64,000 bases of DNA from an uncultured Eubacterium sp. (GCA_900539325.1 UQCC01000001.1:62001-126000); one strand, 5' to 3'. Counted from the stretch's first letter, positions 26,101 through 34,278 are shown. Notes: a model not told the origin generated them from the sequence alone. Made by a program: numbers and translations.

Positions 26101-26314
26101 GTTCTGTGCACTTCCTTACACACCGTTTATGCTTGATAAGTATGATCATGTAACGGATGTTGACAGAACTCACGACATCACCGTAAATGTTGATTCGTCA
26201 CAGTATGGTATCGGCGGCGATATGCCGGGTCAGGCTTTCGTTCGTGATAAGTATCAGGTTAAGGCAGGCGAAAAGCAAGTGCTTTCCTTCCTTGTTGAAC
26301 CATGTAAAAAATAA
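23159..26314 (+). CDS. lacZ: Beta-galactosidase, GH2 LacZ type
   Basis: A 1051-residue, full-length LacZ-type enzyme hydrolysing terminal beta-galactosides such as lactose. It has the five-domain layout: sugar-binding jelly roll, two immunoglobulin-like domains around the TIM barrel, and the C-terminal small-chain domain. The acid/base E457 lies in SLGNEAGDG and the nucleophile E545 in LLCEYAHSMENSMGNF; the TSHYPDDPYFYELCNRYG motif is also present. There is no signal peptide, so it acts in the cytosol on imported sugar; the GPH symporter on the opposite strand is a candidate importer. Confidence 0.96.
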   Translation: MKNKYIWEDPKTVYINKEKGHAIAMPFDSVDDALSGEQSKYKQSLNGKWKFFWQRGLDNQPDGFEKPGYDVSNWDEISVPSVWQCEGYSVPYYYASTFPRAFSRSKSRIPSIDHTMQEIGFYRRNFTISKDWDGRDVFLHFGACKAALEVWVNGEYVGYSTGSMTPHEFEITKYLKDGENTVAAKVYRYAASTYLEDQDMWWLCGIYREVYLFAEPKVRLFDFYVKTDLDEEYKNATLSLDFYINNRIDRDSSVTVKSYLISDTDKIIELDDVSAKIAANNDVVLSIKNDIKNPKKWSAETPNLYRLVMQILDDNGNVINVKTYEIGFKKVEIVGEKILFNGMPLMLRGVNRHDFDMDNGWNVPKERYIQDLDLMKMANVNAIRTSHYPDDPYFYELCNRYGFYVMDECDLESHGVRRKGVPGSNPLWTDLAVDKMERMVLRDRNNPCIFMWSLGNEAGDGDNFMKMKQAALALDDTRQFHYEGDFDLTKSDVISRMYPDEATMKKLGNREPITISLYDNIANQLAADSKPIPAEKYTKPVLLCEYAHSMENSMGNFQEYMDDFEKYDNMCGGFIWDWVDQTLHVVDENGKDNYLYGTDFEKDEPRHWYSGINTTAMTGSNTYFCANGVISALREPHPQYFEVAHVYQPIVTTAFDLTKGRFNVRSRFLFTDVSAYKCKWKIECEGDEIQSGEMDKFSVAPLQENFIDIPYNYSALPQDKECVLTISFHSKKKTLGIKSNAEIAFDQFILNTPSKPVISKEGKAPSAEKKGNNVVVSGDNFTVKVDNGAVTSYVVDGEELLKAPMAPNYFRALTDNDIDFLNFTPPFMFAHPYYKWKHATKAVKALKTSVEEKDGAVKVKVALDVPFMKNAFVAYTVYSNGKLAVYHSAVPKAPLLRFGFQWNVDKSLTQISWYGRGEAPSYPDRKTGYKIGKYSLPIDKFEYTYMRPQESSTRADVRYFTLTDKKGNGIKVTAYYDKPVLFCALPYTPFMLDKYDHVTDVDRTHDITVNVDSSQYGIGGDMPGQAFVRDKYQVKAGEKQVLSFLVEPCKK

Positions 26315-26320
26315 TTATTT

Positions 26321-28384
26321 ATGAAAAGAGTATTCACCTGTATAGGTTTTTCTATGGCAATCGCATTGTTTGCGCTTTGCTTTGTAAAAAGTGAATACGC
26401 AATTTGGTTAACCGTAGGGCTTGCGGTGCTTCTTGCCGTAAGCCTTATCGTTCCAAAAATCAGGCAGGCTGTTGTTATACCGCTATCTTTGTCATCGGCG
26501 GTGGCAGCTTGCCTTTTATTTGTTGCGGTTACAAATATAGTTGTTCAGCCGGTGAAATCTCTTGAAAACACTTCTGCATTGTGCTCGTTTTATGTTACCG
26601 ATTGCGGTAAAACCGTTGGTGAATATAAAGAATATACCGCAAAAATTATTCAAGCCGATGATGAAAAGGTGAATGTTAAGGCGTCGCTTTATCTTGATAA
26701 AGACATCAATCTTCGCTCTTATGCCGTGATGAAAGGCAATCTTAATTTTAACTCGGTCGGAAATGACGCATTGTCAAGTTATGGCAAGTATGCCGACGGT
26801 ATCTATATTTCGGCAGATTGCGTGCTTACCGATTATACCGGAAAAATTGTTCATTCGCCTTTTAGATATATTGTTGCACTAAGGCACAGTATAAGGAACA
26901 AACTTTCTTATCTGATGTCGGGCAGAGAGGGCGGCTTGTCCGTTGCTCTTGTAACAGGAGATAAATCGTTTCTTTCCGGCGATGTCAAAAACGCTTTTAT
27001 ATATTCCGGCACATCGCATATTATGGCGGTTTCGGGTTTGCATTTAAGCGTGGTAACAGGTGTGCTGTTTTTTATTTTGAAAAAACTTAGGGTTAAAGAA
27101 AAAACTTCAAGTGCGGTTTGCATTGTTGCCGTTCTTATTTATATGGCACTTGCCGCCTTTTCCGGCTCGGTTACAAGAGCGGGAATAATGATGATTATTC
27201 TTCTGTCGGCAAGGCTGTTTTCAATGAGGGGTGACTCGCTTAATTCTCTCGGCGTTGCAGTAACCGTTATGTGTCTTGCAAATCCGTATGCTGTGTCGGA
27301 TGTCGGTACGGATTTAAGCGTAATATCTGTTTTGGCACTTATAACCGTTTATCCTTTTGCTTCAAAAAATATGAAAACGGATTATGTTGACCCTCTTCAA
27401 AAAACAACAAAGGAAAAAGCATACGATCGTCTTTATTCTGCATTCGGTATGTTTTATATATCTCTTTGCGTGTTTGCATTTACCGTGCCTATAATTTATA
27501 TATTCTTCGGCTATGCAAGTATCATCGGACCGCTTTCAAATTTAGCGGCGGTTCCGATGGGCAGTTTGTGCGTTGTTATGTCGTTTGTCACTTATTTTGT
27601 GTCACTTCTCGGTATAACTCCTCTCACAGCAGTTGCCGTTGTTTTGTCAACAAAATGCGATGCATTGCTTATTAAAATTTGTGAATTCTTCAGAGCATTT
27701 AACAATTCCGTGCTCGGTTTTGATTATTTGATAGGACTTTGCATTGCAGCTGTGTTGCTGTTTTTTGCCGTTGCATTTTTTATGGGCAACGATAAAATTT
27801 TAAAAAATACATGTATTTTGTCGCTCGTATTTACAGTTTTGTTTGTCGGCACTTTGTCGGTGTATAATTTTAATTGTATGTCGCTTCGTGTGTTTCAAAA
27901 CGGTGCTGTTGTTTGTACATATAAAAACAAAACGATAGTTTACGGAGTTAATTCAAATTGGGACGAAAGTTCTGTCAGCAAATATTTGCAGAATAATTCA
28001 ATGCCCGTTGATTTTCTTGTTACTCAGCGTTCGCTTGATAAACCCTCACTGCTCAGCAATGATGTGAGCGTAAACACTTTTGTTTGTGATGAATTTGATG
28101 ATGTTGTTCTTGTTGGTGCAAGATATAATAATTTAGAGGTTCAAAATACTTACAATGCGGTACTTGATGAAAACTTTTCTTTTTGTTATAATCAAGGGGA
28201 TGTGATTATCCGATTTAACGATATTACCGTAGGTTCAAATGATAGTTGCGATATTAAAATTTCATCGTCAAAAATTATTGATCCTAACGGTACTGTTGAA
28301 CTCGGTAAATCAAACACGATTGTTTACAAAATAAAAAACAAAAATTCTTTTAAGGTAAGGAGGCTTAATCAATGGCAAAAGTAG
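26321..28384 (+). CDS. comEC: ComEC/Rec2-type DNA channel with degenerate C-terminal domain
   Basis: A 687-residue polytopic membrane protein. The N-terminal part has the small extracytoplasmic OB-type domain. The central Competence domain is clear (YSGTSHIMAVSGLHLSVVTG; FSGSVTRAGIMMIILLSAR) and forms the ssDNA channel of transformation. Normally a C-terminal MBL nuclease-like domain with a HxHxDH-type metal site follows. Here the ~165-residue C-terminus keeps traces of that layout (MSLRVFQNGAVVCTY; VDFLVTQRS where LTHxDxDH would be expected), but no metal-binding histidine cluster. The end overlaps holA by 13 bases. ComEA and ComFC homologues lie at 52401-53518. Confidence 0.88.
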   Translation: MKRVFTCIGFSMAIALFALCFVKSEYAIWLTVGLAVLLAVSLIVPKIRQAVVIPLSLSSAVAACLLFVAVTNIVVQPVKSLENTSALCSFYVTDCGKTVGEYKEYTAKIIQADDEKVNVKASLYLDKDINLRSYAVMKGNLNFNSVGNDALSSYGKYADGIYISADCVLTDYTGKIVHSPFRYIVALRHSIRNKLSYLMSGREGGLSVALVTGDKSFLSGDVKNAFIYSGTSHIMAVSGLHLSVVTGVLFFILKKLRVKEKTSSAVCIVAVLIYMALAAFSGSVTRAGIMMIILLSARLFSMRGDSLNSLGVAVTVMCLANPYAVSDVGTDLSVISVLALITVYPFASKNMKTDYVDPLQKTTKEKAYDRLYSAFGMFYISLCVFAFTVPIIYIFFGYASIIGPLSNLAAVPMGSLCVVMSFVTYFVSLLGITPLTAVAVVLSTKCDALLIKICEFFRAFNNSVLGFDYLIGLCIAAVLLFFAVAFFMGNDKILKNTCILSLVFTVLFVGTLSVYNFNCMSLRVFQNGAVVCTYKNKTIVYGVNSNWDESSVSKYLQNNSMPVDFLVTQRSLDKPSLLSNDVSVNTFVCDEFDDVVLVGARYNNLEVQNTYNAVLDENFSFCYNQGDVIIRFNDITVGSNDSCDIKISSSKIIDPNGTVELGKSNTIVYKIKNKNSFKVRRLNQWQK

Positions 28385-29397
28385 GAGAAGCAGAACTTAA
28401 AAATCAAATAAAAAGCGGTGACTTTTCCAATGTTTATATGATTTACGGCGAAGAGGATTACCTAAAAGAATATTATGTAAATAAGCTTAAAGACAAGCTT
28501 GTTGAACCGGCATTTGCCGATTTTAATTTTCATCAGTACGACGGCAAAAAAACTCCTGTGTCGGAGATTTTAAACGATGCCGATATGATGCCTATGATGG
28601 CTCAGTATTCGCTTTTGCTTGTCGTTGATTATCCTTTTGACAAAAGTAAGGACGATGTTGAAAAGGTTAAAACTTACTTAAAGGATATTAACCCAAGTTC
28701 GGTGGTTGTGTTCCTCTTTAATCAAATTGATGTAAACGCAAAGTTTAAAACGCTTGAAAATGCGATAGCCAAGGCAGGCACGGTTGTAAATCTTGAAAAA
28801 AGAACCGAGGGCGAGCTTGCAAAGCTGATTATATCCTCGGCTAAAAAGAGAAAATGTACTATTGATACGGCAAATGCAAAATATATGATTTCGCTTGTCG
28901 GCAACGACATTAAAACCGTATTCAATGAACTTGAAAAAATGTGTTCATTTGTCGGTGAAGGTGAGATTACACGCAAAATCATTGACGATTTGGCTGTTAA
29001 ATGCCTTCAGGCAAGAGTGTTTGATTTGTCAAAGTTTATCCTTGCAGGCAACAGTGACGGTGCTTATGAGGTGCTCCGTGTCCTTTTTGCACAAAAGGAA
29101 GAACCTATCGCAATATTGTCCGTCATTTCGTCTTGCTATATAGATATGTATAGGGTAAAATGTGCCCTTGCTTCGGGTGAGGGCGAAAACTCACTTACAA
29201 ATTATTTTAATTATAAGGGCAGAGAATGGCTTATTCGCAACGCCGTTCGTGACAGCAAAAAACTCAGCCTTGAAAATTTACGCTCGGCTATTGATGTCCT
29301 TTCAAAAACAGATGAACTGTTAAAGTCAACTTCTATTGATAAAAATCTGCTTTTGGAAGAAACGGTTATGAAACTTTTGATGTTGAGGAACGGCTGA
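28372..29397 (+). CDS. holA: DNA polymerase III delta subunit
   Basis: The clamp-loader delta subunit that opens the beta clamp, 341 residues. The N-terminal VYMIYGEEDYLKEYYVNKL motif, the VVVFLFNQIDVNAKFK region and the C-terminal helical collar (NLRSAIDVLSKTDELLKSTSIDKNLLLEETVMKLL) match the Firmicutes YqeN/HolA family. AAGGAGG precedes the ATG at 28372, inside the end of comEC, so it is translationally coupled. The comEC-holA pairing is common in Firmicutes. Confidence 0.95.
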   Translation: MAKVGEAELKNQIKSGDFSNVYMIYGEEDYLKEYYVNKLKDKLVEPAFADFNFHQYDGKKTPVSEILNDADMMPMMAQYSLLLVVDYPFDKSKDDVEKVKTYLKDINPSSVVVFLFNQIDVNAKFKTLENAIAKAGTVVNLEKRTEGELAKLIISSAKKRKCTIDTANAKYMISLVGNDIKTVFNELEKMCSFVGEGEITRKIIDDLAVKCLQARVFDLSKFILAGNSDGAYEVLRVLFAQKEEPIAILSVISSCYIDMYRVKCALASGEGENSLTNYFNYKGREWLIRNAVRDSKKLSLENLRSAIDVLSKTDELLKSTSIDKNLLLEETVMKLLMLRNG

Positions 29398-29990
29398 TGG
29401 AAGATAAAATTAAGCTTTCCGAAGCTGTTATAGTTGAGGGAAAATACGATAAAATTAAACTTTCGAATATTCTTGACGCTTTTATTATAGAAACAAACGG
29501 CTTTGGTGTTTTCAAGGATAAAACCAAACTGTCATTTATAAAAAAACTTGCAAAAGAACGGGGAATTATTATTCTTACGGATTCCGACCACGCAGGTTTT
29601 ATGATAAGAAATTACATATCCTCGGGTGTGCCCAAGGAACAAATAAAAAATGTCTATATTCCCGATATTTTCGGCAAGGAAAAAAGAAAAAACGCCCCGT
29701 CCAAAGAGGGCAAATTAGGCGTTGAGGGAATGACAAAAGAAGTTATTGTCGAAGCTCTTTCAAAGGCAGGAATTACATCGTCAAAATCCGTGTGCTCCGA
29801 CCCTGTCACAACCGTTGATTTCTACGATTTGGGCTTGACCGGGGGAACAGGCTCAAAGGCAAAACGCAAGGCTTTGTGTAAAACTCTCGATTTGCCGGAA
29901 TTTCTTTCGACTTCTTCTCTTATTTCGTGTATAAACAATTTTATGACAAAGGAAGAATTTTACTCTGTTTGTCAAAATTTAGGTGATTAA
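29397..29990 (+). CDS. rnmV: Toprim nuclease RNase M5-like
   Basis: A 197-residue Toprim-fold nuclease related to RNase M5, which trims 5S rRNA precursors. The Toprim motifs are visible: AVIVEGKYDKIKL (catalytic Glu), ETNGFGVF and ILTDSDHAGFMIRNYI (DxD), with the basic KEKRKNAPSKEGKLGVEGM loop typical of M5. RNase M5 lies next to ksgA in Bacillus; here it overlaps the holA stop by one base. The C-terminal part is of normal length. Confidence 0.9.
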   Translation: MEDKIKLSEAVIVEGKYDKIKLSNILDAFIIETNGFGVFKDKTKLSFIKKLAKERGIIILTDSDHAGFMIRNYISSGVPKEQIKNVYIPDIFGKEKRKNAPSKEGKLGVEGMTKEVIVEALSKAGITSSKSVCSDPVTTVDFYDLGLTGGTGSKAKRKALCKTLDLPEFLSTSSLISCINNFMTKEEFYSVCQNLGD

Positions 29991-30653
29991 ATGAAAAAAT
30001 ATCTATCATTGTTTCTTTGTTTTGCAATGCTTTTTGCATTTACGGCTTGTGCAAAAAATGCAAACAAAAGCACAGCAAAAACAGAGAAAAATACAGCTTC
30101 AACCACGAAAACCGCAACATCTTCAACATCTTCGTCTGAAGAAAATCCCAACGGATTAATCCCCGGTGTCAATACAAATGAGGTTACTTCCGACACGCTG
30201 ATTTGTTATTTTTCCTGCACGGGTAATACCGCTCAAATAGCGTCTTACATTAAGCTCGCAACCGGCGGAGATTTGTTTGAAATTATACCGAAAAGCCCTT
30301 ATACCAAAGAGGATTTGGATTATAATTCTTCAAATTCAAGAACCGAAAATGAGTATAAAAACGAAAAATCAAGACCTGAGATTCTATCAAAAGTTTCTTC
30401 GTGGTCAAGCTACAAAACGGTTTATATCGGCTATCCTATATGGTACGGCGAAGCACCGAGAATTATCTATACTTTTTTGGACACTTATGATTGCTCGGGC
30501 AAAACCGTAATTCCGTTTTGCACTTCTTCAAGTTCGTCGATAGACGGCAGTTTACCTGCAATCAAAAAACTTTCTCCAAAAGCCAAATGGCAAAGCGGTA
30601 TTCGCTTTGACCCTGCTTCAACCGAGGAAGATGTTGCAAAAAAATTAAAGTGA
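29991..30653 (+). CDS. Lipoprotein flavodoxin
   Basis: A 220-residue predicted lipoprotein. The N-terminal signal (MKKYLSLFLCFAMLFAFTAC) ends in a lipobox-like FTAC, followed by a Ser/Thr/Lys linker of about 45 residues. The rest is a flavodoxin fold: phosphate-binding loop CYFSCTGNTAQIA and the YIGYPIWYGEAPRI motif contacting FMN. Flavodoxins are mostly cytosolic, so a membrane-tethered, outward-facing version points to extracytoplasmic electron transfer. The electron partner is not in the window. The gene abuts rnmV directly. Confidence 0.85.
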   Translation: MKKYLSLFLCFAMLFAFTACAKNANKSTAKTEKNTASTTKTATSSTSSSEENPNGLIPGVNTNEVTSDTLICYFSCTGNTAQIASYIKLATGGDLFEIIPKSPYTKEDLDYNSSNSRTENEYKNEKSRPEILSKVSSWSSYKTVYIGYPIWYGEAPRIIYTFLDTYDCSGKTVIPFCTSSSSSIDGSLPAIKKLSPKAKWQSGIRFDPASTEEDVAKKLK

Positions 30654-30659
30654 CGCATA

Positions 30660-30688
30660 TTGACTTTGTTAAATAATAAGAATATAAT
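30660..30688 (+). promoter_or_regulatory. Promoter of tcdA
   Basis: TTGACT (30660-30665), 17-base spacer, TATAAT (30683-30688), starting just after the flavodoxin stop codon. Confidence 0.65.
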
Positions 30689-30773
30689 AACATACCAAAA
30701 AGGTAGATATTAAAAATCAAGAAAGTTTACAAGTTCGGCAATGCAAAGTCGATATGTACGGATCGGAGAAAAT

Positions 30774-31526
30774 ATGCTCAATCAGTTTTCAAGAACAGAA
30801 TTATTATTCGGCAAGGAAGCTATGGACAAACTTCAAAAATCAAGAGTTGCCGTGTTTGGAATAGGCGGTGTAGGCGGCTATGTTTGCGAGGCACTCGTCA
30901 GAAGCGGCGTTTATCATTTTGATTTGATTGACGATGACCAAGTGTGCCTTACAAATTTGAACCGTCAAATAATTGCCACACGCAAAACAGTAGGTCAATA
31001 CAAGGTAGATGTTATGCGTGAAAGAATATTGGAGATAAATCCCGATGCCGATGTATCGGTTCACAAGTGCTTCTTTCTGCCCGAAAATGCGGATGAGTTC
31101 CCGTTTGAAGAATATGATTATGTGGTTGATGCCGTTGATACTGTAACGGCAAAAATCGAATTGGTTATGAAAGCACAGGAAAAGGGCGTGCCGATTATTT
31201 CTTCAATGGGAGCAGGCAATAAGCTTGACCCAAGTGCTTTTAAGGTTGCCGATATTTACAAAACGAGAGTTGACCCTCTTGCAAGAGTAATGCGTCGGGA
31301 AATGAAAAAGCGTGGCGTAAAAAAACTAAAGGTTGTTTATTCCGAGGAAGACCCAAAGCGACCTATTGAAGATATGGCTGTCAGTTGTCGTAATAACTGC
31401 ATTTGTCCTCCCGGTGCACAGCACAAATGCACCGAGCGCAGAGATATTCCGGGCAGTACGGCTTTTGTTCCTAGCGTTGCCGGACTTATCATTGCGGGCG
31501 AAGTAATAAAAGACCTGATAAAGTAA
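30774..31526 (+). CDS. tcdA: tRNA t6A dehydratase TcdA (ThiF/E1-like)
   Basis: An E1-like ATP-dependent enzyme that cyclises t6A37 of tRNA to ct6A, 250 residues. The nucleotide-binding AVFGIGGVGGYVCEALVRSG, the DDDQVCLTNLNRQ motif and the RDIPGSTAFVPSVAGLIIAGEV ending are typical. The ATG at 30774 follows CGGAG by a proper distance; an in-frame ATG at 30741 lacks one. It has its own promoter and a shared terminator with the convergent tmcAL. Confidence 0.93.
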   Translation: MLNQFSRTELLFGKEAMDKLQKSRVAVFGIGGVGGYVCEALVRSGVYHFDLIDDDQVCLTNLNRQIIATRKTVGQYKVDVMRERILEINPDADVSVHKCFFLPENADEFPFEEYDYVVDAVDTVTAKIELVMKAQEKGVPIISSMGAGNKLDPSAFKVADIYKTRVDPLARVMRREMKKRGVKKLKVVYSEEDPKRPIEDMAVSCRNNCICPPGAQHKCTERRDIPGSTAFVPSVAGLIIAGEVIKDLIK

Positions 31527-31537
31527 AATATTAAAGA

Positions 31538-31568
31538 ACCGTAAATGCTGCATTTGCGGTCCTTTTTT
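31538..31568. terminator. Terminator between convergent tcdA and tmcAL
   Basis: Ten-base stem ACCGTAAATG / CATTTGCGGT (one G-T pair) with a 3-base loop, followed by CCTTTTTT on the + strand. The minus strand reads a weaker T-tract. Confidence 0.75.
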
Positions 31569-31571
31569 ATA

Positions 31572-32630
31572 CTACTTTACTATTTCAACCCTTGCTTTTT
31601 GTTCTTCTCCGCAGGGCTTTATTTTTTTGTATCCCAAGTTGTAAATATCGGTGAATTTACACTCCAAATCAAACAGTTCTTTTATTTCTTTTGAATTTAT
31701 ATTTCCGTATTTTGTGATTATCGGCAGAGTAGCTGTTTTTTTCATTCTTGAGAGCAACTCTCTGCCTCTGTCGTTAAAAGCCAAAATATGCAGGTATTTC
31801 GGTTCTTTCGGCATATCTTTTGTTATTCCGAGATACGCACGCAAAATAATTCGTCTTATTCGTGAATGTGTGTAACGCTTCGTTTTAATGTTGTCGTATA
31901 AATCTTCAAGCGTGAGCGAATTCGCAATCGCACTTACAATTCTGTTTTCAAGTCCCTCGCTTACATCATCAATTTGCAAAAAATCCTTTGCCGTCATTGT
32001 GCGGAGCTTGTATAAAATCGCCTTTTCGCAGTTCTTCATTGATGAAATTTCGTCAGCGTTTAGGTGCTTTCTTATTTCGCTTGCCGAGTATTCGCCGTCG
32101 TCGGTGTCGTGACCTTTGCCGAGCCTCTTTATCGCCATTGCTTCAAGTTTTGTATATGTCAAATATTCAATTGCAAGGATGTTGTTTGGTGTGTCAAGTA
32201 AAGGCGAATTAACGGCATTTTTGCGGGCTGTCGGGTATGAAATACCTTTTTTAAGTTCTTCTTTAATCAAATCGTCTTTGTCCTGTACCTCTTTTGCAAC
32301 CGCCTTTAATTCGTTAACATTGTCGCATTCAGCACCGAAAGCAAGGCAATCGCAAATTCCCGTTGCCTCCAAAATTTCAACACCGGCTTTTGCGTATCCC
32401 TGTGCGGATTGAATTGTACATAATGCAGGGATTTCAATTACAAGGTCGGCACCGTTTTCAACGGCTGTTCTTGCACGGGTGTATTTGTCATATACAGCAA
32501 ATTCTCCTCGTTGAACAAAGTTGCCGCTGAGTGCACAAATAACGGCTGAATTTTCACTTTTACATTTGTCAAAAAGATATTTGTGCCCCTTGTGCAGGGG
32601 ATTAAGCTCGCAAACAATACCGAATTTCAT
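31572..32630 (-). CDS. tmcAL: tRNA(Met) cytidine acetate ligase TmcAL
   Basis: A nucleotidyltransferase-fold enzyme that uses acetate and ATP to form ac4C at the wobble base of elongator tRNA-Met. The N-terminal GIVCELNPLHKGHKYLFDK carries the HxGH signature, followed by ALSGNFVQRGEFAVYDK and GADLVIEIP. At 352 residues it is shorter than the ~400 of Bacillus YlbM/TmcAL, mostly through a shorter C-terminus. It diverges from acetate kinase, which also handles acetate; the promoters overlap. Confidence 0.92.
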   Translation of the reverse strand: MKFGIVCELNPLHKGHKYLFDKCKSENSAVICALSGNFVQRGEFAVYDKYTRARTAVENGADLVIEIPALCTIQSAQGYAKAGVEILEATGICDCLAFGAECDNVNELKAVAKEVQDKDDLIKEELKKGISYPTARKNAVNSPLLDTPNNILAIEYLTYTKLEAMAIKRLGKGHDTDDGEYSASEIRKHLNADEISSMKNCEKAILYKLRTMTAKDFLQIDDVSEGLENRIVSAIANSLTLEDLYDNIKTKRYTHSRIRRIILRAYLGITKDMPKEPKYLHILAFNDRGRELLSRMKKTATLPIITKYGNINSKEIKELFDLECKFTDIYNLGYKKIKPCGEEQKARVEIVK

Positions 32631-32648
32631 TTTTTTATCCTTTTTCTC

Positions 32649-32677
32649 TTGACATTCTTAATTTATAATATTATTAT
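32649..32677 (+). promoter_or_regulatory. Promoter of ackA
   Basis: TTGACA (32649-32654), 17-base spacer, TATTAT (32672-32677), 58 bases before the ackA start codon. Confidence 0.68.
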
Positions 32678-32689
32678 TATTTATATACT

Positions 32690-32718
32690 ATTCTATATTA
32701 TTATAAAGAAAATTTCAA
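32690..32718 (-). promoter_or_regulatory. Promoter of tmcAL
   Basis: Read on the minus strand: TTGAAA (32718-32713), 17-base spacer, TAGAAT (32695-32690). It faces the ackA promoter, so the two transcripts overlap at their 5' ends. Confidence 0.58.
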
Positions 32719-32735
32719 GTCCGGAGGAAACATAG

Positions 32736-33953
32736 ATGAAAATTCTTGTAATTAACTGTGGCAGTTCTTCTCTCAAGTATCAGCTTATTGATATGAAAGA
32801 CGAGTCCGTTCTCTGTAAGGGTGCCGTTGAGCGTATCGGCTTAAAACTTACAGGCGGAGAAGAAAATGTTATCATAAAAGTAAACGGAGAAAAATATACT
32901 TACGATAAAGAATTGCTTACTCATACAGATGCGTTTAACGAGGTTAAGTACATCTTGTGTGAAGGCGAGCATAAGGTTGTTGACAGCTTTGATGAAATCG
33001 ACGCTATCGGTCACAGAATCGTACAGGGCGGCGACAGATATACACAGTCTGTTATCGTCACACCAAAGGTTTGCGATGAGGTAGAAGAGCTTGCTCCTCT
33101 CGCACCGCTTCACACTCACGCTAACATTGCAGGCTACAAGGCTTGCCTTAATGTTGTAGGTCCCGATGTACCTCAGGTATTTGTATTTGACACAGCATTC
33201 CATTCAACAATGCCGCCAAAGGCATATATGTATGCTTTGCCATATGAGTATTATGAAAAGTACAGCGTTCGCCGTTACGGCTTCCACGGTACATCTCACA
33301 AATTTGTATCTCACAGAGCAGCAGACAGAATCGGCAAGAATATCAAGGATCTCAGAATCATCACTTGTCACCTCGGCAACGGCTCATCAATCGCAGCTGT
33401 TGACCACGGCAAAGTTGTTGACACATCAATGGGCTTCACACCACTTGACGGTTTTATGATGGGCACTCGTTCGGGCGGTGTTGACCCGTCTGCGGTTACC
33501 TTCATTATGAAAAACGAAAACCTTACTCCTGACGAGATGGATGCAATCCTCAATAAGCAATCGGGTGTTCAGGCTATTTCCGGTATCTCATCTGATGACC
33601 GTGACATCTGCAAGGCTCAGGAAGAGGGCGATGAAAGAGCTATCCTCGCTCACGAAATGCAGGCTTACGAAATTGCAAAGTTCATCGGTTCATATGTTGC
33701 CGCAATGAACGGTGTTGACGCTATCGTATTCACAGGCGGTATCGGTGAAAACGGCGTATGGCTTCGTTCAAAGGTTTGCTCATATCTCGGCTACCTCGGT
33801 GTGCACATCAATGAGGCTGTTAACTCAAAGACTCAAAAGGGTGCAGAGGCTGAACTTACCGAGCCGACAGACAATGTCAGAGTGTTTATCCTTGCAACCG
33901 ATGAAGAACTTATGATTGCAAGAGATACAGAAGAACTCGTTAAATCATTGTAA
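32736..33953 (+). CDS. ackA: Acetate kinase
   Basis: It interconverts acetyl phosphate + ADP and acetate + ATP, the ATP-yielding end step of fermentation. The 405-residue length is typical. Motifs of the ASKHA fold are intact: VINCGSSSLKYQLID at the N-terminus, VFDTAFHSTMP, GTSHKFVSHRA, THLGNGSS-like TCHLGNGSSIAA, and FTGGIGEN. The partner pta is not next to it. Strong GGAGG ribosome site and biased codon use suggest high expression. Confidence 0.98.
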   Translation: MKILVINCGSSSLKYQLIDMKDESVLCKGAVERIGLKLTGGEENVIIKVNGEKYTYDKELLTHTDAFNEVKYILCEGEHKVVDSFDEIDAIGHRIVQGGDRYTQSVIVTPKVCDEVEELAPLAPLHTHANIAGYKACLNVVGPDVPQVFVFDTAFHSTMPPKAYMYALPYEYYEKYSVRRYGFHGTSHKFVSHRAADRIGKNIKDLRIITCHLGNGSSIAAVDHGKVVDTSMGFTPLDGFMMGTRSGGVDPSAVTFIMKNENLTPDEMDAILNKQSGVQAISGISSDDRDICKAQEEGDERAILAHEMQAYEIAKFIGSYVAAMNGVDAIVFTGGIGENGVWLRSKVCSYLGYLGVHINEAVNSKTQKGAEAELTEPTDNVRVFILATDEELMIARDTEELVKSL

Positions 33954-33995
33954 ATTATTATTTATCGCATAAGTATTACGAAAGGAGAATAGCAA

Positions 33996-34211
33996 ATGCC
34001 AGAAATTAAGTACGAAATCACAGAACACCTCGGTGTAATTTCCGAAACCTCTCGTGGTTGGACAAGAGAAGTTAATATGATTTCTTGGAACGGCAGAGAA
34101 CCAAAGGTTGATGTAAGAGATTGGTCACCTGACCACTCAAAGATGAGCAAAGGTCTTACCTTTACAAAGGAAGAACTTCTTGAGCTCACAAAGATTGCTG
34201 AAAAAATGTAA
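33996..34211 (+). CDS. YdbC-like PC4-fold ssDNA-binding protein
   Basis: A 71-residue protein with the sequence pattern of the Lactococcus YdbC family, prokaryotic relatives of the eukaryotic coactivator PC4 that bind single-stranded nucleic acids (ISETSRGWTREVNMISWNG; KVDVRDWSPDHSKMSKGLTF). It follows ackA by 42 bases with an AAAGGAG site and ends at a strong terminator, so it is probably read with ackA. The biological role of the bacterial family is poorly known. Confidence 0.82.
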   Translation: MPEIKYEITEHLGVISETSRGWTREVNMISWNGREPKVDVRDWSPDHSKMSKGLTFTKEELLELTKIAEKM

Positions 34212-34218
34212 TGTCAAT

Positions 34219-34250
34219 AGGCGGAACTTTTGTTCCGCCTTGATATTGTT
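34219..34250 (+). terminator. Intrinsic terminator after the YdbC-like gene
   Basis: Stem AGGCGGAAC / GTTCCGCCT with a TTTT loop, followed by a mixed T-rich tract (TGATATTGTTTT). Confidence 0.78.
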
Positions 34251-34278
34251 TTAGCACAGATTAAATAAATTATAATTT

